DNA of 64,000 bases from Lytechinus pictus (taxonomy: Eukaryota; Echinodermata; Echinoidea; Temnopleuroida; Toxopneustidae): the NCBI RefSeq assembly GCF_037042905.1, contig NC_087257.1, positions 21,306,501 to 21,370,500 of the forward strand, given 5' to 3'. The notes beneath the pieces were generated by a model. The model ran no database searches. It saw only the letters and a list, made by a program, of their open reading frames with translations, and was not told where the DNA came from. This document shows, piece after piece, positions 1 through 12,475 of the stretch (position 1 is the stretch's first letter; every line of letters begins with the position of its first letter). The translations under genes were made by a program, and so were the position numbers.

Positions 1-5
1 CGAGA

Positions 6-723
6 CAGGGCCTCTTGACATCTGAGCCGAATTTCACTGACTTTCTTATGTTTTTTATTGTTTTTACCAATATTCCGACCAAGAACTGGTCGGTGAAAAT
101 CATCCAATGAGAGCACGGGCCGCTATGATGTCATATTGAATATTCATGAGCTCATCTTAAATGGCGACCCGTGGATTCTTGGCGAAGAGTGACGACGAGC
201 ATTGAATATGCCTCTAAAATGCTGAATATTGACCATTTTAAGGTTTTGCAAGTCAATGAAATTAAATCTGCACTGAAAGGACGAGATGTTTTTGTAAATC
301 TACCCACAGGATATGGAAAAAACGTAATATTTCATGCGATTCCACTACGCGTCGATTATCGATCTCCGCTGTGGAGTGAGGGTATGCTGGAGTGGAACTT
401 GCCTTGACTCGAGTCTGACCAGCAACTGACCAGTATCTCCCGGGAAGTTTCGGTGGTGATGGGTCTGTTACAGCCAGTACTAGTAGTAGCAGTAGTAGTA
501 CCACTACTTGTAGCATTTTGCTGGTTATATCCCCTTTATTGTCCCGCAATTAAATGAATCCCCTGCAGAAAAGTGGACTACTATATTATTCCGAACCCCG
601 GACGAAATAGCTTTGACAATTCATTGGTCTACTAGGTGACCGGTAATATCATGACTCATGTATATTCATTAGGAAGACGTTCCTCATGAATATATAATTC
701 AGCCCAGATGTCAAGAGGCCCTG
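6..723. mobile_element. TIR-bounded DNA element carrying a helicase fragment
   Basis: Bases 6-33 and 696-723 are inverted copies of each other, 26 of 28 positions matching (outer end CAGGGCCTCTTGACATCTG). The enclosed 0.7 kb contains a short open stretch resembling the start of a RecQ-type helicase, with no full transposase. The element looks like a deleted, non-autonomous DNA transposon. No target-site duplication is evident, but only five bases of left flank are visible. Academ-type transposons are known to carry a superfamily II helicase, so that class is one candidate; this is inference. Confidence 0.6.
150..407 (+). pseudogene. RecQ/SF2 helicase N-terminal fragment (transposon-borne)
   Basis: The frame is open from about 150 to 407 and has no ATG before its conserved part. 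It reads like the beginning of a RecQ-like DNA helicase: a helix ending in KMLNIDHFKVLQ (Q-motif-like), then KGRDVFVNLPTGYGKNVIFHA, which is a Walker A motif (GYGKN where GYGKS or GSGKS/T is usual). After about residue 60 the similarity ends and a stop follows. There is no Walker B (DExH) box or later helicase motif. The Walker A Ser/Thr is Asn here, so the fragment is almost certainly inactive. It lies inside the inverted-repeat element and is probably part of that element's lost coding capacity. Confidence 0.55.
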
Positions 724-807
724 GCTTGCGCCAGGCCTAATTCGCTTCGCGAATTAGGAAATCCCTCGCTTCGCTCGGGAAGCAGCCGCCAGGGCCTCGA
801 CAAGAGG
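712..807. repeat. Hairpin-rich module abutting the TIR element
   Basis: Immediately after the right inverted repeat lies a compact GC-rich block of hairpins. Bases 736-758 form a perfect 10-bp stem (CCTAATTCGC/GCGAATTAGG) with a TTC loop. Bases 763-781 form a second, imperfect stem with the same CGCTTCGC core. The block is framed by an inverted pair CAAGAGGCCCTGG (712-724) and CCAGGGCCTC (789-798). Base composition differs sharply from the AT-rich surroundings. Function is unknown; it could be part of a longer element end. Confidence 0.55.
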
Positions 808-815
808 CTACCTTG

Positions 816-3624
816 GTAGGTGCTCAAGGCACCCCTACATGTATGTTATCATGGCTAACTAAGCTAGGCTTCATCTATTACAATTCAATGAAGAAAAAAA
901 TATGATTGACAACTTTGAAGTTTTCTAGTGGTACATTAGATCCCTAGTCTGCAGGCACAGACCCTGATTGAAACTTTGATCAACACAAGACTAGCACAAT
1001 TACGATTTGCTGTGGCCTTCATTACACAAGGCATTGTAGTTGCACATTCAGACCCCTTAACTCGAGTTAAGGGTTTGCACAACAGAATAGTGAATCCCAC
1101 TGACATGGAAGCTACTTAGGTACTGCTGGTACTCAAGTATCCTGTAGTCACAGGAATGTCTCTCTGATATATCCTGGAGACTAGCAAGGTCTACTCTTGG
1201 GGTAGTCGTAAGGAAATCAAACAATAATATTTGAAAGAATTTGTTCAGTTTCCATCAGTTGCATAGACTATTTTACAATTTTTGTAGCTGATAATATGTC
1301 TGCTTCCTTTTGGAGATAGAGGAGATATCTTTGAAATGTTGCAGCATCTAATGAGATATAGGGGCAATGTCACTGTGACTTCAAGTTTTTTTTTTCTTGA
1401 TGGATATACCAAAATGATAAAAATGATTCGAGTCATGAATTCTGCATTTTGCAGGTGGGTGTGTCTTTCTATGTACAATAATGGGCTGAATAATTAGATA
1501 AGTGTATTTATCAAATACAAGTAACAGTGTAAACACTGTTGACTGACCGATGTCACCTAATGAGAAGACATGACACATGACTTGAACTGTGAACCTCAGA
1601 ACCAAACTTTAGCTTGGACATGTAGTAGTACTGAAGCTGGATTCCACATTGCTCACTTTATCAACCAACGTACAGGAATGATTGCACTTGATAAAAACCT
1701 TGCTTAAAAACCTGCTTGCTGCCCTCTGTGTTTGGAACAGATATATATTGAGATGTAATGTGATGGGAGATTATTTCATCATGTCAAAAGCCATCGGTCT
1801 TCAATATGCCTATTCTCAATTCAAATAAATTTTGATAACCTAATGGGTTAGATTTTAATTATCAGCATGTGATTATAATAATTAGTACTGCCAGAAGATA
1901 ATGAGACATGAATATATAAAACAGATACTGTACAATAGATCAACCATAATACCTGAAATTTCCTTTTTCTGAATGACATGATTGATTTACAAGTAATTGT
2001 CAACTGATTGAGTTCATATTTCATTGATTAAACCATGTACACCAAAACATGAAGTAAAATTTGAATGCGTGCCGTACAGCTATTTAGTCCTGGAAATGGA
2101 ACATTGAAAATAATCATTCAAACCATTGATCCTAATATGAAGACTGAAATTATTTATGTTCTTTCATAGATCTGTGCTAGATACACTGAAACTCCCTCCT
2201 ACATGTACATGTAGTCTGAAAAAATTAGTTTAATTTGAGGCCAACGGAAGACCCATTATAATTATTATCACAAATATTTTTAGTTAAATGCCCGTGTCTG
2301 TTTCAGTTTCGTTTTCTCTTTCTATCGAGTCGTCATGATGATAATAATGATGATCGATTTAAGATAATTCCTCCTCCTCACCATTGCTATCAATATAATT
2401 ATCATCTTCCTCATGAAGATGATGACAATATTAGGAACCACATTGGTAGAGCCCTAATTACAAAGAAACAGTCATAGGTGCTGGCTCTTGCAATACATGT
2501 ATGTCACATATTGATACTTCACAAAGTTGCAGGAAAAGGTACTCAGAAGGTTTGTAGGCCTTGTCATCACCACCATTGCCATCATCATTGATCAGAAGTA
2601 GCAGCAGCTTCTTCATCATCCTCTAAATGTTTCAGCTTGAAAAAATACTGATGGTTTTTCTGTCACTTCAATGATACAGTATGTAATGGACATAATAATA
2701 AGATGTGCATGTACAGAAACTAATGCTCGAGGCCCAGATATTTTTTAATAGTGTTTTATTTTGAAGAATGCATGCAATGTGGGAATAACTTTCAGTCTAT
2801 TATGGTGTAAAAAATATTTTAGATGCTTTTTTTACTTCTTTAGAGAGTTCAAGGTGATTGAGTGGGAAATAAACAAATGATTTAGATGTAGAATTACTTT
2901 GGGTGCTTCCCACATGTGGACAAGTCATCTTTGCGTGGGACCTAATGTACCGCCACAATGAAATATTTTCTAGATTAGATTAATTTGTTGATCAAGTGCT
3001 ATGAGGATTAGGATATAATTGTGAGTTTGACCTTGTCAGAAGTTTATCGATAAAAATAGGGAGGGAGGGACTTCTGATGGCAGGTGACGTAGGTCAGGTT
3101 ATTTTGAAGACCTGAACACAAGGTCGATTCATAAAGCAGCGGCAGTAGCAGAATGGTAAAGCTCTATTTTTGTTTCGAACTTCCACCCTAAATGCTCACC
3201 CCTCTTCATCTACTGTAATATGAAAACAATTATGTGGAATAATCAAATATCTTAAGTCTTATTTGAGCAGCATTTATGATTTAAAGCAGCAACTTTGAAT
3301 AATGAAAGCTTTTTTCTTCTTCATTTGAATGTCTATGAAAAAGCAAGATATCTGCATTATCTGTGTGAAAAATTACCAAACAATTGTTCCCACCAGAACT
3401 TGAGGATACTCTATCATTATGTAGTGTGTTTTTAAAGTTTGGATAGCTCTACTGAGGGATGACTCAACGACCGTTTTTGGATGATTGTCAGAAATTGAAC
3501 ACTTTTCAGGACTTTCTGATCTTGACATTTCCAGGTTTGATGCTTGATTATATTTACTAAATGTGAACATTGTAATCCAATCATCATTTTAAAAGTGGAG
3601 GCGTGTTTGATGATGTTGTTCAGC
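816..3624. other. No gene seen; AT-rich intergenic DNA
   Basis: No exon-like open frame or recognisable repeat family was found here, apart from short ATG/AAT-rich runs around 2330-2420. A long ACATGTACATGT-type palindrome occurs near 2201. Confidence 0.5.
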
Positions 3625-3759
3625 TCCGGGGGAGCATTTCACAAGAAGTTTTGTCAGTGATTTTCACTGAGTAATCCCATCTCAGCCAATCAGATGCCAG
3701 GATTCCCAGTAACTTATAACACTCGTCAGTGACAGTCATTTCATGCAACACTCCCCCAG
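3625..3759. mobile_element. Small MITE, CATTTCA-ended
   Basis: The ends are inverted repeats: CTCCGGGGGAGCATTTCAC on the left and GCAACACTCCCCCAG on the right. The interior continues as an imperfect palindrome (TTTTGTCAGTGA against TCAGTGACAGTCA). A second copy in the opposite orientation lies at 30256-30392. It has no coding capacity. Confidence 0.55.
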
Positions 3760-3912
3760 ATTATAAATTCAGCTGTGCTAATGATGTCATTAAGGGTCAG
3801 AGATCAAGACTAGAACACCCTGTTCTCATTACTGGGGTCACCCTGTTCTCACTAGAGGGGTCAAGCTTTTGTACAGATGTGGTCTATTGGCAGTAGGGAC
3901 TTAAAGTTTTTT

Positions 3913-4316
3913 TTCCAATTTATCTAATGCCAATTCGTCCAATTGCCAACTCATCTACCATCAGTTCGTCTACTCACCATATGGTCTACTTTCATTTAGT
4001 CTAATGCCATTCCGTGTAATAACCAGTTGGTCCAATAGCCATTTAGTCTATATACCATGTGGTCTAATTGGACTAAGTGTTAAATTGTGCAAAATGAATG
4101 AAAATGACATAGATATTAGACCAACTGGTTATGAGACGAAATGGTCATAGACGAAAGGGTGATTAGACACGATGATTGAACCAAATGGTTATTGACCAAA
4201 TAGTTGTTAGACGAAATGTTGTTGGACAGAATCAGAACGGCATTAGAAAGTAGACCATGTGGTGAGTGGACGAGTTGGCTGTAGACAAATTGGCAATTTA
4301 CCGAAGCAAATTAGAT
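3913..4316. mobile_element. Palindromic element of degenerate GTCTAAT/GTCCAAT words
   Basis: The left half is a series of short phrases such as TCGTCTAATGCCA and TGGTCTAATTG. The right half is their reverse complement (TTAGACGAAATGG, GGACGAGTTGGC), meeting at a short spacer near 4080-4110. A second full copy is at 35779-36146 and a fragment is near 46345-46405. It looks like a MITE whose arms are built from a diverged tandem word. Confidence 0.6.
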
Positions 4317-4597
4317 AATCCCCAGCTCTGATGCCATGAATGTGTTCCATTCCTAGATACAGGGTTGGCACAAGGGACATTTTAGTGGTAGTCGGGGGAA
4401 TTGTTCGACACTTTGGAGAGAGATTTCTCTCCAACATTTCAGAACACAAGGGGAATTCCCCTCCCCTCCTTTAATAGTGAAAACAGGAAATATGGAGATG
4501 GTCATGTAATAGTCAGACCTTGGAATAGTGCAATGTGAATTGCCCTCATCATCTTCAACATCCTCAGACAGACTGGCGCAAAGCAGGATATTTTCTG

Positions 4598-4742
4598 GGA
4601 CCATTTTTCACAACTTTAGATCTTCAACATTTGATAAGCTTTAACATTACAATGCATGGGGATTTCCAGTGCTCCTTTTTAAAAAAATTATTTTCCAGGG
4701 CTCTTTTGAGCATTTCGGGGGCGAAATGCCCTGAGCTGACCT
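4598..4742. repeat. Dispersed repeat, copy 1 (pair with 46482-46615)
   Basis: The phrase GGATTTCCAGTGCTCCTTTT, followed by TTTCCAGGGCTC and a GGGG-rich stretch, recurs at 46482-46615 in the same orientation. The upstream AACATT-rich context is also similar. It is non-coding and its family is unknown. Confidence 0.5.
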
Positions 4743-6518
4743 GCCAACCAGTACGTTTTTGCAACCAAAATACGGCAGTACGTTTTTTCTTTAAAAAATA
4801 TGTTTTTGTAAAAAAAAAATATAATTTTTTTTTTTGAAATCGTAATTTATTGAGAAAAATCATCTCTGTATGTCTCTATTTCATAAAACCTACACAAATA
4901 TGGTTATTAGATCAATGTAATTTCAGATAACTTGTTTTTTTTTCAATCATTTTGTTTAAACCAGGGTGAGATATACACAAGTTTCAATGGTTTTTTTTTC
5001 ATCTGCAAGAGCAGTGCGCATTTTAGCTGGCATGCAGCTTGAGCGCCGCGATGAGCAAGTGCGCCACGCATTTTATTATGAAATACACTTCATTGGGGAA
5101 AAATACACCTTTTTTAATCACAGAATACAATTTTTCATTCCCAGAGGTTGGCAGGTCTGCCCGAGCCCCTGTGTTACTTTTTTTCCTGTTGCAAAGGCCC
5201 AAATGGGGTCAAATGGACACAGCAAGAAGATTCAGATGAAAAACCAGAAGGCATACAACATGTATCCAGACTTCCTCGATCAGAAAAATCTCCATTAATT
5301 ACTAGAATATGTAGACATTATGTAGACATAGAAATACCTCATATCTAATATGTGCATTCACTCCCACTTGAATAACCGGATAATGTTGTCAACTTCTCAC
5401 AGCACAGAGTGAAGAAATAGACTTACAGTGCATAGAGAAATTATACATCAACTAAACTTGGTAGGCCTCCACTATTTTGTGAATATTAAATGTTGCGGTT
5501 TCTGACCAGCCATTGATTTGTTCATCAAAGCCGTCGACTAGATAATTTTTGACACCATTCACCCTCTGTTTCCTTCCTACGGTGACTGCCCACTAATCAC
5601 GATGGCTACAAACTTTCAGGGAAATTCTGATAAAAATAAACCCTGTTTGATCGATTCAGCCAAGAAAAGTACATGTGGAGATCATTAAACTTGGGTGAAA
5701 AGTTATTACAAGTAAATGACCAACAACAACATTGCAAATTCTATCAAAATCATATTTTAAAATGAGAAAATGACATTGGGTACAGTACAGTATATTGCTC
5801 ATTTAATTTATATCTTTCTATCTTTTTATTTGGGGTGTATTATTATTATTGATATCATTATTATAATTGTTGTTTATTCATTTATCATTATTATTATTAT
5901 TATCATCATTATTATTATCATTGTTGTTGTTATTATTATCATTAATATTGTTATCATTATTATTATTATTACATGAAATGCGTATTTTAATCTTTTTTAT
6001 AGGTTGAAAAATCAGAATCTCTCCATCGAGGGATATTGTTTACTGTTTCAATGATCAGATTTTCATTCATAAGGAGTCACTCAAGTAATGTTTTGATGCA
6101 GAAGATAAAATATGATACGAAGTGCTCTAATACCAGCTTTCTCACTTGCATACTGCCTGTGTAATTTACAAAAAACTTTTGTGGAAGTAAAATGCTTATG
6201 CTATTTCCTATATTTCCTATATGTATATATATATTTTTTTAAATAGTTTATCTGTAATGTAATTATATTGCAAATTAGATTGCCTGTTGGGGCGGAAATA
6301 TAGGAAAACTTTATTGGGGCTTAGTTTATTTTTACAAAATCTAATCCATTGACTTACGGCTCTATTCCAGTGAAGGTCATGTACATGCAGCGTTAATCCA
6401 GGCTTATTCAAGTGAGCTATAGATATTAGGCGGCCATTCCACACTCATTTGGGAGCATCCTTTGGTTTTAGGAGATCAAAACAAGTCTGACAAATCTTGT
6501 CTTCATCAGCCCAAGTTG
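4743..6518. other. No gene seen; low-complexity T and TTA tracts
   Basis: Short open frames here are interrupted or low-complexity. Bases 5836-5975 are a TTA/TCA microsatellite that translates as an isoleucine run on the plus strand; it is not a gene. Confidence 0.5.
5836..5975. repeat. ATT/ATC trinucleotide microsatellite
   Basis: About 140 bases are composed almost entirely of TTA, TCA and TTG triplets. This is simple sequence, not coding. Confidence 0.85.
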
Positions 6519-6530
6519 GGTGAAATTTAG

Positions 6531-6703
6531 TCTAGTTTTTAATAGACGATTTCAATTGAATTCTATTCTCCGTATCAAACTATCCTTTCTGGGTGTACAG
6601 GTTCTCGGATATGCATGCTCACTCGGCTTGGGCGTACGCACGTACAGGATAGTACGATACGACGGAGAATAGAATTCAATTGAAATTTTCTAAAACTAGA
6701 CTA
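6531..6703. mobile_element. 173-bp MITE with a 12-bp flanking direct repeat
   Basis: The arms are inverted repeats of about 50 bases: TCTAGTTTTTAATAGACG on the left matches CTAAAACTAGACTA on the right, and both arms contain CAATTGAATTCTATTCTCCG or its complement. The word GGTGAAATTTAG stands directly on both sides (6519-6530 and 6704-6715), consistent with a target-site duplication. Confidence 0.7.
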
Positions 6704-7250
6704 GGTGAAATTTAGCTTGGAGTTTGACAGTAGAGCTACTGCAGTAGTTGAGGTATCCTGCTTCCATAAATTCAAGATATTAGTCTGCTTTTGCTCCTGA
6801 AAGTTGACCAAAAATTCATTCGTTTTCTATTCATTTTCATACTCAGTAAACAAATATGGATATATTGCAACAGAGGTCAAATTTGGATATAGTTTATATG
6901 TACATGTAAAGCAAAATTCTAACAATAAATTTTCAATTTAGGGTTTGTCATGAATGGATTTTTTGTTCAATGGCTTTTATTCCGGCACGGCCCAACATCC
7001 TACACTGAAAGTGGCATCCACATTTTCAGTATAATTTTGTCTTTCTCTGCACACTGATTGTGTAGACCTATAAATTACCAATTCAATCAGAAATGGTTTG
7101 AGGATAATTTCAGGACTTGGACTGATAGAGATGGGCCTGGGTAAAAGTGGCAGCTTGAGAGAGTTGGACTGGACCCAATCAATGTGAGTCATTGAAGATC
7201 ACCACCATCGATCCTCTATAGGGCAGGTTCACATCGGCCAAAGCTTCCTA

Positions 7251-7598
7251 TATGTTTTCACACTGCATTTCTTTACCCCAGACTATCCTTAACCCCATTC
7301 TATCTTTTTGGTTTCACACTCTCTCTCAACCCCATACTATTTGCTTAGCCAGGGTAAACGCCTTAACCCCGGACTATCGCACAGCTCATGAATATTGATG
7401 ATTTGGCACACAGACCGTGATTAACGTGCAATTTTGACTTCTGTGATTGGCTAATGCTTAGCCCATTTTGATTTCACGCTGCAGTTCTTAGCACTGCAAT
7501 AAGCCGGCTAACCCTGCTTTTTAGCAGGCCAGATAGTACCGTACTATTTACCGTGCTAGTCCGGGGTTAAAGAAAAATTTTGTAGTGTGAAATGCATA
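7251..7598. mobile_element. Harbinger-like MITE, 'TTAACCCC' family copy 1
   Basis: Ends read TATGTTTTCACACTGCATTT and, inverted, TATGCATTTCACACTAC. Both are followed by stretches of the type CTTAACCCCGGACTATC. The three-base word CTA stands on both sides. The interior carries words such as GCAGTTCTTAGCACTGCAAT and CCGGCTAACCCTGCTTTTTAG that recur in the copies at 36337-36822 and 53599-54132. Confidence 0.65.
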
Positions 7599-8741
7599 CT
7601 AGTAGCTTTACTATAATACTTTTGGATACATGTACATGTATGTACCTACATGTACATGTCTAGATGTTTGTATGGCTGGGTCTAGGAAGTGCACCAGGAT
7701 AATTTGGTGAGGGGGGGGGGGGGCTGTGTCACATTGAAAAAATAGAATTAGAGTTGAATTATTGAGTAACATAGCCCCAACCTCTCCCTTTTATATATTT
7801 CTTCTTTCTTTATCCTCCCTCTTTAATTTCCCCTTATTTCTTATTTCCCTGCCCCCACTTAAAAAAAAATCATATGGGTTGCACGACTTGCACCCCCTTG
7901 TGGCACCAGCCCTGGCTGGTTAAACTTTAAAAGAATTTTGTCAAACATTTGCATGTCAAAATGGTCATTACCATCGCAAAAAGTCTGTAGAAATATATGC
8001 GCCTATCTGTGGAAAGACAGAAATTTAGAATGATCCGCAAACTTCATTGAAATCTTTATTAAAGTTGAATGCAGGGTTGACATGTCCTTTAATTCTTTCA
8101 AATCTCTCAGGAAGAAAGGGAGATAGAGAAAGTGCAATGGGAATTCGATATCTTCATGCATTTCAAGGTTGATTTCTCTGTCAATTCTGTCTCGTTGCTT
8201 CACCAAGTAATATCGTGAAATTACGCTATGTCATCCCACAATGCACTTTGCTTTCTTCCTCTCCTTCCTTGACGGGCGTCAAATTTCATTTTTCACTAGC
8301 TGCTTCTCACCCTAGATTCAGACTATTGTCTAAGAGGAGGAGATAGTCTCCTGATAATATCATTTTCATTGACCGACCGTTCACATCTGTCTCCAAAGTT
8401 TGAACACAGACTTCATTAGGCCTGTCGATCAGTATGCATGCTTTTTTTCTAAGTAATCCCATTTTAAAATTGGGCAATTCCATAAAATGATCAACCTTTT
8501 TGTACGTTCGACCCCCATTTTTCTCAAGTCGTACTTCACTTCATAAACTGACCAAGGCATGGCCAATTAGAGAACAATACATACTGTCAGAAGAACAAGA
8601 AATTAGGGACAATAAATTTCAAAAATACCCACATATAGGGGTCAGACGTACATATTTTATGGAACTGCCTCATTCGTTTCACCAAATTGATAAATTACAG
8701 GAAATTACAGCACTTGGATTCCAGTTTGAATATTTGTTGCA
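7599..8741. other. No gene seen; contains a G13 run
   Basis: Bases 7711-7723 are a run of G within unremarkable sequence. No exon with flanking splice signals and conserved content was recognised. Confidence 0.45.
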
Positions 8742-8935
8742 GCTGGGTTGTTGCTATGTCAGACAAGCCTCTGCCAAGCTTTAGGTTGCCTCTGCATAAA
8801 CTTTGAATGTGTTTTTTTTAAAGTAATATCAAGTTTGAGTTGAAAGCTGGGTTATTGCTATATCAGACAAGCCTCTGCCAAACTTTAAGTTGCCTCTGCA
8901 TAAACTTTGAATGTGTTTTTTTTTTTAAGTAAGCA
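8742..8935. repeat. Tandem duplication, 104-bp unit
   Basis: A unit beginning GCTGGGTTGTTGCTATGTCA at 8742 is repeated at 8846 with few changes. Each copy ends in CTTTGAATGTG followed by a T run. It is non-coding. Confidence 0.85.
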
Positions 8936-9694
8936 GCTCTATTCAGTCAGAGAAAATGCAAATGGTGTGAAAAGGATCTGACAAAAAGCAGAGAACCCTA
9001 AAACATGTATTTCATACATTTGCACATTCATTGAAATAAACTCTCTATGTGAATATTCAGATTGCTAGATAGGAGGATAATTCTCAAATGCATTGGGAAT
9101 TCCCCCTCCTCAATTTGCAATAACATACATGTAAAGCTACTGAAATATTTAAATATGATTGGATGATGTAAACTTATTATAGATATTGTGTATTATATTA
9201 TCATCACAATTGTATATGAAACATGACCCTGGCCTATGACAGAAATATTTAATAGGCCAAATAGTACCCCTTTATCTAACAAAATTCTGGAGCTCTCCTG
9301 TTTAGATGACAGGCTGTACGTCTTTGAAGGAAGTCTGGAAGGATGGGAGCCCATGAGGATGTAGTTTATCAAGACCTATTTTATGAATTAGCATCATCAA
9401 AATATATTCCAAACATTCCTCTTAGCCAACGGCTTGATTGGCAATCAGCCAGGCAGAGAGCATTATGGCAATCTTTCAAGTTGACTTTGTTTTTTACATA
9501 AAAATGTGATATTAAATGAAGCTTTCATCACAATCTTACCCCCACCCTACCATGATGTCTAAAAGTTTAGTATCAATAATAAAATTTCTCCCAGTTGCGT
9601 TTACTGGTATTAAAGCAATTTTTACCAAACAGATGTTCTAGTAGAATTTCCTACAGTATGCTCCATTTTCAGTGTTTCATGTTTAAGTTCTGAA

Positions 9695-9945
9695 ATGTTT
9701 GGTGTTGAATCTACACCAGTCAGTGTTATTAGAGGAGTGCATTATTAAGCATTTAACACCAGTGTAAAATTTATGGTGTTCCATGTAGTTCAACATCCAC
9801 TGGTTTTAGGTCAACACTAATCGGTATAACTGTAACACATTATTTGTGGTGTTGGTTCAACACTAAGTATAATACATTGTTTGTGGTGTTAGGTCAACAC
9901 TATTTTGGTGTTATAGCTCATTCTATTTCTTCTAGTGTTATATTC
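9695..9945. repeat. GGTGTT/AACACC inverted-word cluster
   Basis: Within 250 bases the words GGTGTT and AACAC alternate many times, for example CAACACTAATCGG and GTGGTGTTGGTTCAACAC. They form several short potential hairpins. It may be a degenerate MITE; boundaries are unclear. Confidence 0.5.
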
Positions 9946-11871
9946 AACCTCCTTGGTGCAGTCTTGTCATGTGACAACTTTCTTTGACTTTGATTGGCTG
10001 AGAAGCACAGTTCCTCTGATAACTGTCTTATAAAACATACTTTGTGGGATAAAACATATCTGACAAGTCATTTTCGTGTAGAGATCCCTCCAATCACGCC
10101 TTATTTTACAATACATCATGTATGACCAAAAACACGCAATCATGGGTTGAATTTAGGGAAAATCCAAGAAAAGGTCACCCTATAAGACAAAACTTCATCT
10201 TTATTATAAGAATTTATGTTTGGTGGGATAAGGAAACCCAAATGTTGATTTTTTTTATTTCATTAAGAAAAATTTTAAAATGTGCAAATTTATGCTAATT
10301 TGGGGCACCTAATTTGCATAATTTTATATACTATGATATATATGTATATATTATGGAAAAAACGTCCTCAAAATGTTACGAATGGGACATTTCATCCTTT
10401 GACATGACCTTATTTGCATATTAAATTAGATAACACCAATTTTTCCAAAAAAGTAATACATTAGGGGGTCCATGAGCCACCTATGATTAAATCTCTCAAG
10501 TTTTGTTTCGATGTTCTATGAGTTTTTATATTTGTCCCATACATAATGCACACATGTTCTTGGACTTGCTCTTTAACGTTTGAGAAACATGTTTCAAGGG
10601 TAAAGAGTGTCAAATGAAAGGACCTGTAGATGCATGGAGCCATTCCAAGGGATGCAGACATATCAAATGTTAACCCCCTATCTAATGGTCTCTTCTTTCA
10701 TCAGGTGGAGATTGATATGTTGATAGAGATGTTTGATGATTGATTGGACCAGTAATATCAAGTTCGCATCGAGAGTTGAAAGAAAAAATCTTTCGTTATT
10801 TTGATGAAATAAGTTGTGAAAAGCCTTTTAAATTGAAATAAGATGCAAGGGCATAGGCTGGTTTGAGTATGGGGAGGTGCACATGCTGGGGAGGTTGAAC
10901 TAAAGTGGTATGGGGGTGCACATCTTTGGGAGGTAGAACGTAAGTTTGGAAAATCAGCTGTTAAAAGCAGAAGAAGGGGTACAAATTTTGTATTGCTTGC
11001 CCATGGACCTGTTGTAATAGGTCCATGGCTTGCCAGTGTCGGAACTCCTCTTCCTCAGCGGGAGGGTGCATGTGTGCATCCCCCCCCCTCCCCAGACCAC
11101 GCCCTTGAGATGACAGAATGAATACTTTTTTTTTATTTCAGGAATTCTTAATGCACTGAAGATTTTCAAGTGGAATTCATGGAAACTTGTAAATTTATGA
11201 TACTATATTTTCACTTAATTTTATTCATTATACTAGACCCTCCCCCACACACAAACAGATAAAATAAAAAGGGCCATTCTTTTTTAATAGACTTGTTCAT
11301 GTAGTACCTAAATTTTATTTATATCTTTTGTTAAGGACTTCTAGTATATCTGCCATTGATTATAATGGTTGCCACAGCGATGTGTTTTTAATGCTTTCCA
11401 GGTGGATATCAGATCATTCAGAAGTGCGCTAGACCATTTCAGATTCTTGTTGATATTCTGTCAGTATGCAGACACATCAAAAACATTGAAATCAACTTTG
11501 AAATGTTTTGGATGTGAGCTTCAAAAAACAATCTCGGACAAGGTGATGACAGATTTGGGGTGCTAAGTAACTCCACTCTCAGTATCATGTTCTTGTATCC
11601 ATGTAGGGGCACCGCTTCAGGGGTTGATCACCCCCCCCCCCCATGATTTTCAAATAGTGATCACGGCAGAAAAAAAAGGAAAAGAGAAAGAAATGAGAAA
11701 GAAAAGTATCAAAGAAAGGTGTAGCCTTTATGCAATGTTATTATATTGGACCTATTTTGCACCTGTAATTAAATTGAGGAAAACATATGTCACCATTCTA
11801 GATTTTCTTTATACCCCCTGTGAAAATAAACTCTGCCACTGCTTATAAATGTGCAATAATCCAAAGGAAAC
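9946..11871. other. No gene seen
   Basis: AT-rich sequence with a 10-bp-stem hairpin at about 11001-11028 (CCATGGACCT/AGGTCCATGG) and C or G runs near 11080 and 11629. No supported exon was found. Confidence 0.45.
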
Positions 11872-11875
11872 TTAA

Positions 11876-12475
11876 AGGAAAAGTCCACCCCAACAAAAAG
11901 TTGATTTGAATAAAAAGAGAAAAATCCAACAATTATAACACTGAAAATTTTATCAAAATTGGATGTAGATTAAGAAAGTTATGACATTTTAAAGTTTTGC
12001 TTAATTTCACAAAACAGTTATATGCACATCCTGGTCGGTATCATGCAAATGAGCAGACTGATGATGTCACCCACTCACTATTTCTTTTGTATTTTATTAT
12101 ATGAAATATATTATTGTCATATGAAACAAAATATTAGTCCTCCCTGATCATGTGGAATTACCATTATTTTTAACAGTTTATGGTTAAGTCGAGTTGGTCC
12201 TTATTGTCAAATCTGTAATAATTGAAAGATTGTATAATTCACACAAGAAAAAAACTAAAGAAATAGTGAGCTTGAGAGACACCATCGACTCTCTCATTGC
12301 ATATCACTGAGTTGTGCATGTGCATATTATTAAACTGTTTTGTGAAAATAAGAAAAACTTAAATATGTCATAATATTCTTATTTTACATCCAATTTTTGT
12401 GAAATTTTCAGCGTTATGCTTGTTTGATTTTCTCTATTGATTCAAATAAAAAAAAATCTTGGGTGGATTTGACCT
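11876..12475. mobile_element. TTAA-flanked MITE, family A copy 1
   Basis: A 600-bp element is flanked by TTAA on both sides (11872-11875 and 12476-12479). Its arms are long imperfect inverted repeats starting AGGAAAAGTCCACCCCAAC and ending GGGTGGATTTGACCT. The TTAA duplication matches the piggyBac mode of insertion. Close copies lie at 23060-23654, 28497-29094 and 39018-39624. There is no open frame. Confidence 0.8.

Noticed and set aside
10684-10740. Possible short exon after an AG at about 10694 (VEIDMLIEMFDD)
   Set aside because: It ends in a stop after 12 codons with no donor and no frame link to the downstream exons.
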